Assembly (NCBI GenBank): GCA_037447605.1
Contig: CM074804.1
Location: 4,618,823-4,682,822 of the forward strand
DNA: 64,000 nt
From: Zygnema circumcarinatum
Lineage: Eukaryota > Streptophyta > Zygnematophyceae > Zygnematales > Zygnemataceae
Direction: 5' to 3'
Shown here: in pieces, positions 61,543 through 64,000 of the stretch
Position numbering within the stretch: the stretch's first letter is position 1
Layout of the letters: every line of letters begins with the position of its first letter
Made by a program: the position numbers and the translations under genes
The notes under the pieces: model-generated
What the model was told of the DNA's origin: nothing
The model's input: only the letters and a program-made list of their open reading frames with translations
Databases searched by the model: none

Positions 61543-63312
61543 CTACCTCCATGGAAGACTTCCACTGTACAGTTCCGTCCCGCAATGCAAAAACAGTTGC
61601 TGAATTTCTGGACAGCCTTGAGGGTATGGCAGGCTTCGAGCAAAGGGGTCTCGCAGAAGCCTCTTCTCCGAGAGGACTCCATTGCAGCCGTAGGGGTCCC
61701 GTTCGAACAGCTGCCGCGTCTTCTCTTCCCCCAATTTTGCATTTCTTTGGCCTGCAGGCACACCTGGTGTCCCGACAAAAAGGAACCGATTCCTGGGAAA
61801 GCCCAAGGCAGATCGATGAAGCTCTCCGAATCGTTTTTCCTTGAAGTCATAGCTCACCACCTGCAAACCGCGATGCGTATTAACAGCTACGGCAAATATA
61901 TGTGGCTTTCAGCTTCCAGCTAGTTGGTTTTCGAGAATGATCATGCAAGGACACTATTATAACTTGACCACCTTTCCTCCATAAGGAACTTCGAATCAGA
62001 TATAAGCAGCTTATCTTTTCTTAGTTCAACAGCCGGTGGCCAAGAAAGGAATGAAGATCTCTAATTCAAACGAACAGACCGCGCTCCTTTTTTTTTACGA
62101 CAAAATCAAGTCATGGATGATGCACAGAAAGACCAGCCAGGAAGTGGCTCTTACAGTTATGTTCTCCGGATAGACCCCCGTGAGCTCCCTGAAGCGGCAT
62201 ATGCTAAACAGCACATTTTCAAAACTGTCGCGAGCATTCTCCTCTGTCAGGGCTCTCTCCATCACCTCCGGATGATCTGTCCTTCCAACCACCATTGCTA
62301 TTATCCCCTTAGTCAATTCACCCATAGCTTCTTTCCCAGACAAAGCCCTCAACAAGGGAATGTGCTGACAGTGGAAGCCAGAATTTTGCCACGAGTACAG
62401 AAATCTGTCGGTCTAAAGGATACATACTAGACAACACTCATTCGCTTATCCCATATTAGGGACATCGAAGCCCGAATAATAATGTTAGGAGCACATTTTC
62501 TCCATTGACAGATACATTGCAGCTTACGTTCCATACCTTCAACATCTAGAAAATTACCCGGTGCTATGTACACATCGTTCTAGTTCCTACATTTTGAATG
62601 GCCCATTTTCAACATGGCATCCTCTGCGAAGGCTGCTAGCTTCACATTTTTAAGACAAGCGTGCGCAGTTCCTAATTCTGCACGCACCGAACCATCCCGC
62701 GCCCTCCGCCAGCCCCCAGTAGCTCTGCGCCTCTGTGCGCGGTCCGGCCGCCCTCCTCGTCTGCCCTCCGCTGAAGAGCAGCAGCGCCGCGGGGTCCTGA
62801 GCGGCCTTCTCCACTCCCGCCCGAATGTGCTCTACGAAGGTCGCGGCCTGCCCCTGCAGCCTCTGGTAGGGCTCCAGAAACCACGAGTCCTCACTCATCA
62901 CACTCCCGCAGCGCGTGCTCGTGTACACAGAATGCCCGGCAACCATGACAAGGTTGCGGAGACCGTCATAGGGGTAGGAGGAGCGGAGAGGAGAGGGATG
63001 AGTAGTGAGAAAGGTGGAAGCAGCTCCGCTGCTCGTGAAAAGGCCCCCGCTCCGCCTTGCAACGACGAGCAGCAGGAAGGAGAGAAGGAGAATGAGAAGC
63101 ACGAGGAGGACGTTGTTCTTCTGCAAGCGGTGGAGCGGCATTCCGCAGAGGGTGAGGCGGCGGAGGAGGAAGGAGGCGCTGCGGCGGCGGCGGCGGGAGG
63201 GTGAGGAGGAGGAAGGGAGGAGAGGGCCGAGCCCTGCCTCGAGGTCGGGAAAGGTCGGGCTATGGCGGAAGACGTAGGAGTCGGAGCGGGCGAGGGTGAA
63301 GGGCACGCGCAT
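61543..63312 (-). CDS. Plant-type DUF218 (YdcF-like) membrane protein
   Basis: Three exons, 62688-63312, 62155-62276 and 61543-61860, join in phase to 354 aa. A basic, Ser/Arg-rich N-terminus precedes one strongly hydrophobic segment (residues about 68-84). The DUF218 domain begins near residue 119: [65 protein letters not shown], then [20 protein letters not shown] and [10 protein letters not shown]. The C-terminus is [14 protein letters not shown] and ends GSLPWR. This is the long eukaryotic version with close relatives in plants and fungi. Bacterial DUF218 proteins (YdcF, SanA, ElyC) are linked to envelope functions; the role in plants is not established. The ATG at 63312 was chosen because it is the nearest upstream of the arginine-rich stretch; another in-frame ATG at 63459 would add 49 residues. 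Upstream DNA is GC-rich with a hexamer array. Confidence 0.93.
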
Positions 63313-64000
63313 GGCGGGGGGGCGTGCTGCCCGCCACGTGGCGCGCTGGAAGGGCGGCACAAATGGGCTGCCCGCGCGCCACGTGGCGGGCGGCCATGGC
63401 GCAGAAGGTCGGGGAGAAACCGCGGGCTCCGGGCAGCACGTGATTCGCCGAGCGGACATGAGCCAGTTAAGCGTGGCGCGGAACGACACGGAACGAGACT
63501 CAGCTGAACTGAACTGCACTGCTCTGCGCTGAACTTGACTGGAGCTGTGGCGCGCCGTAGCTGTCGATAGGCCCGTACGGTGGTAGGTAGGTCATGTGCA
63601 GCCGGTTCACACTGCGTCAACATTGTCTTGTCCTTGTCCTTTGTCTTGTTGTTGAATGCCCATGCCCATGCCCATGCCCCATGCCCATGCCCATGCCCAT
63701 GCCCATCACATCCGCTTTCTGCACCTCCTGTTTCGTGCGTCTGTCCGTGCCACTCGCCCCGAGCAAACATCACTTCGCCTGTCTCCTCTCGTCTGTCACG
63801 TTGACAGCCGCGCGTTTCGTACGCGGTGTAGCGTAACGGAGCTGCGCTCGACGGATCCGCGTCCATTCAGTTGTACTTGAGATATTCATATTCAGTGTCA
63901 CGGACCGGCATAATCCAGGAGTTGCCGACGGAAAATGCGGGAAGGCGGCGCCATGTGTTGGCGGCCCACGGAACAACACACCATCCAGCAAGGCGCACTC
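63313..64000. promoter_or_regulatory. Upstream region of the DUF218 gene
   Basis: Contains two imperfect copies of a CGCGCCACGTGGCGGGC-like segment (about 63329-63390; CCACGTGG is a G-box palindrome), a CCGTACGG at about 63571, and a GCCCAT hexamer array. No gene is recognised up to the window end. Confidence 0.45.
63655..63707. repeat. (GCCCAT)n hexamer array
   Basis: About eight GCCCAT units with one slip, the complement of the GGGCAT array at 17306-17424. Located about 350 bases upstream of the DUF218 start codon. Confidence 0.9.

Overview
This is a eukaryotic nuclear window from the green lineage, most likely a streptophyte (a charophyte alga or a seedless plant). The evidence is the gene set. 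It holds a fused HPPK-DHPS folate enzyme, a membrane steroid-binding (MAPR) protein, peptide-N-glycanase A, an APCB1-like aspartic protease, a plant-type DUF218 protein, a PPsPase1-like HAD phosphatase, a plastid-type ribosomal protein L24 and a plant-type kinesin-5. Genes are rich in introns with GT-AG borders. I rebuilt exons by hand from homology, splice signals and reading-frame phase; several genes close with perfect phase over all exons, which is strong internal support.

Layout, left to right. About 0.4-1.9 kb (+): a decayed, intron-containing farnesyl diphosphate synthase pseudogene. 3.4-6.5 kb (-): HPPK-DHPS, 474 aa, head-to-head with a 171-aa MAPR/cytochrome b5-like protein at 7.2-9.0 kb (+). 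9.5-16.8 kb (-): kinesin-5, about 23 exons and about 968 aa, head-to-head with a J-domain/thioredoxin-fold ER protein at 18.0-26.6 kb (+). 27.1-30.7 kb (-): PNGase A, 8 exons, 574 aa. 30.7-37.7 kb: a gene-free GC-rich block with simple repeats and two hAT-like elements. 37.7-39.4 kb (+): a conserved plant protein of unknown function, 256 aa. 39.4-41.2 kb: repeats, including a 211-bp tandem duplication. 41.2-44.2 kb (-): HAD phosphatase, 293 aa, with a 23-nt microexon. 44.2-47.2 kb: clusters of an AACCA/TGGTT palindromic repeat and a short telomere-like array. 47.2-49.4 kb (-): RPL24, head-to-head with an intronless 676-aa acidic, N-terminally membrane-anchored protein of unknown function at 50.5-52.6 kb (+). 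55.2-59.1 kb (-): APCB1-like protease, 9 exons, 519 aa. 59.4-60.4 kb: an insertion nest of transposon-like elements. 61.5-63.3 kb (-): DUF218 protein, 354 aa.

The genes do not form one pathway; this is ordinary plant-like gene order. Two of them (PNGase A and the J-domain protein) belong to the secretory pathway, the protease and the DUF218 protein carry membrane anchors, and three gene pairs share compact divergent upstream regions. I found no rRNA, tRNA, CRISPR or convincing autonomous transposase. The least explained features are the 676-aa protein, the palindromic AACCA/TGGTT repeat clusters, the excess of the palindrome CCGTACGG in spacer DNA, and the layered non-autonomous transposons.
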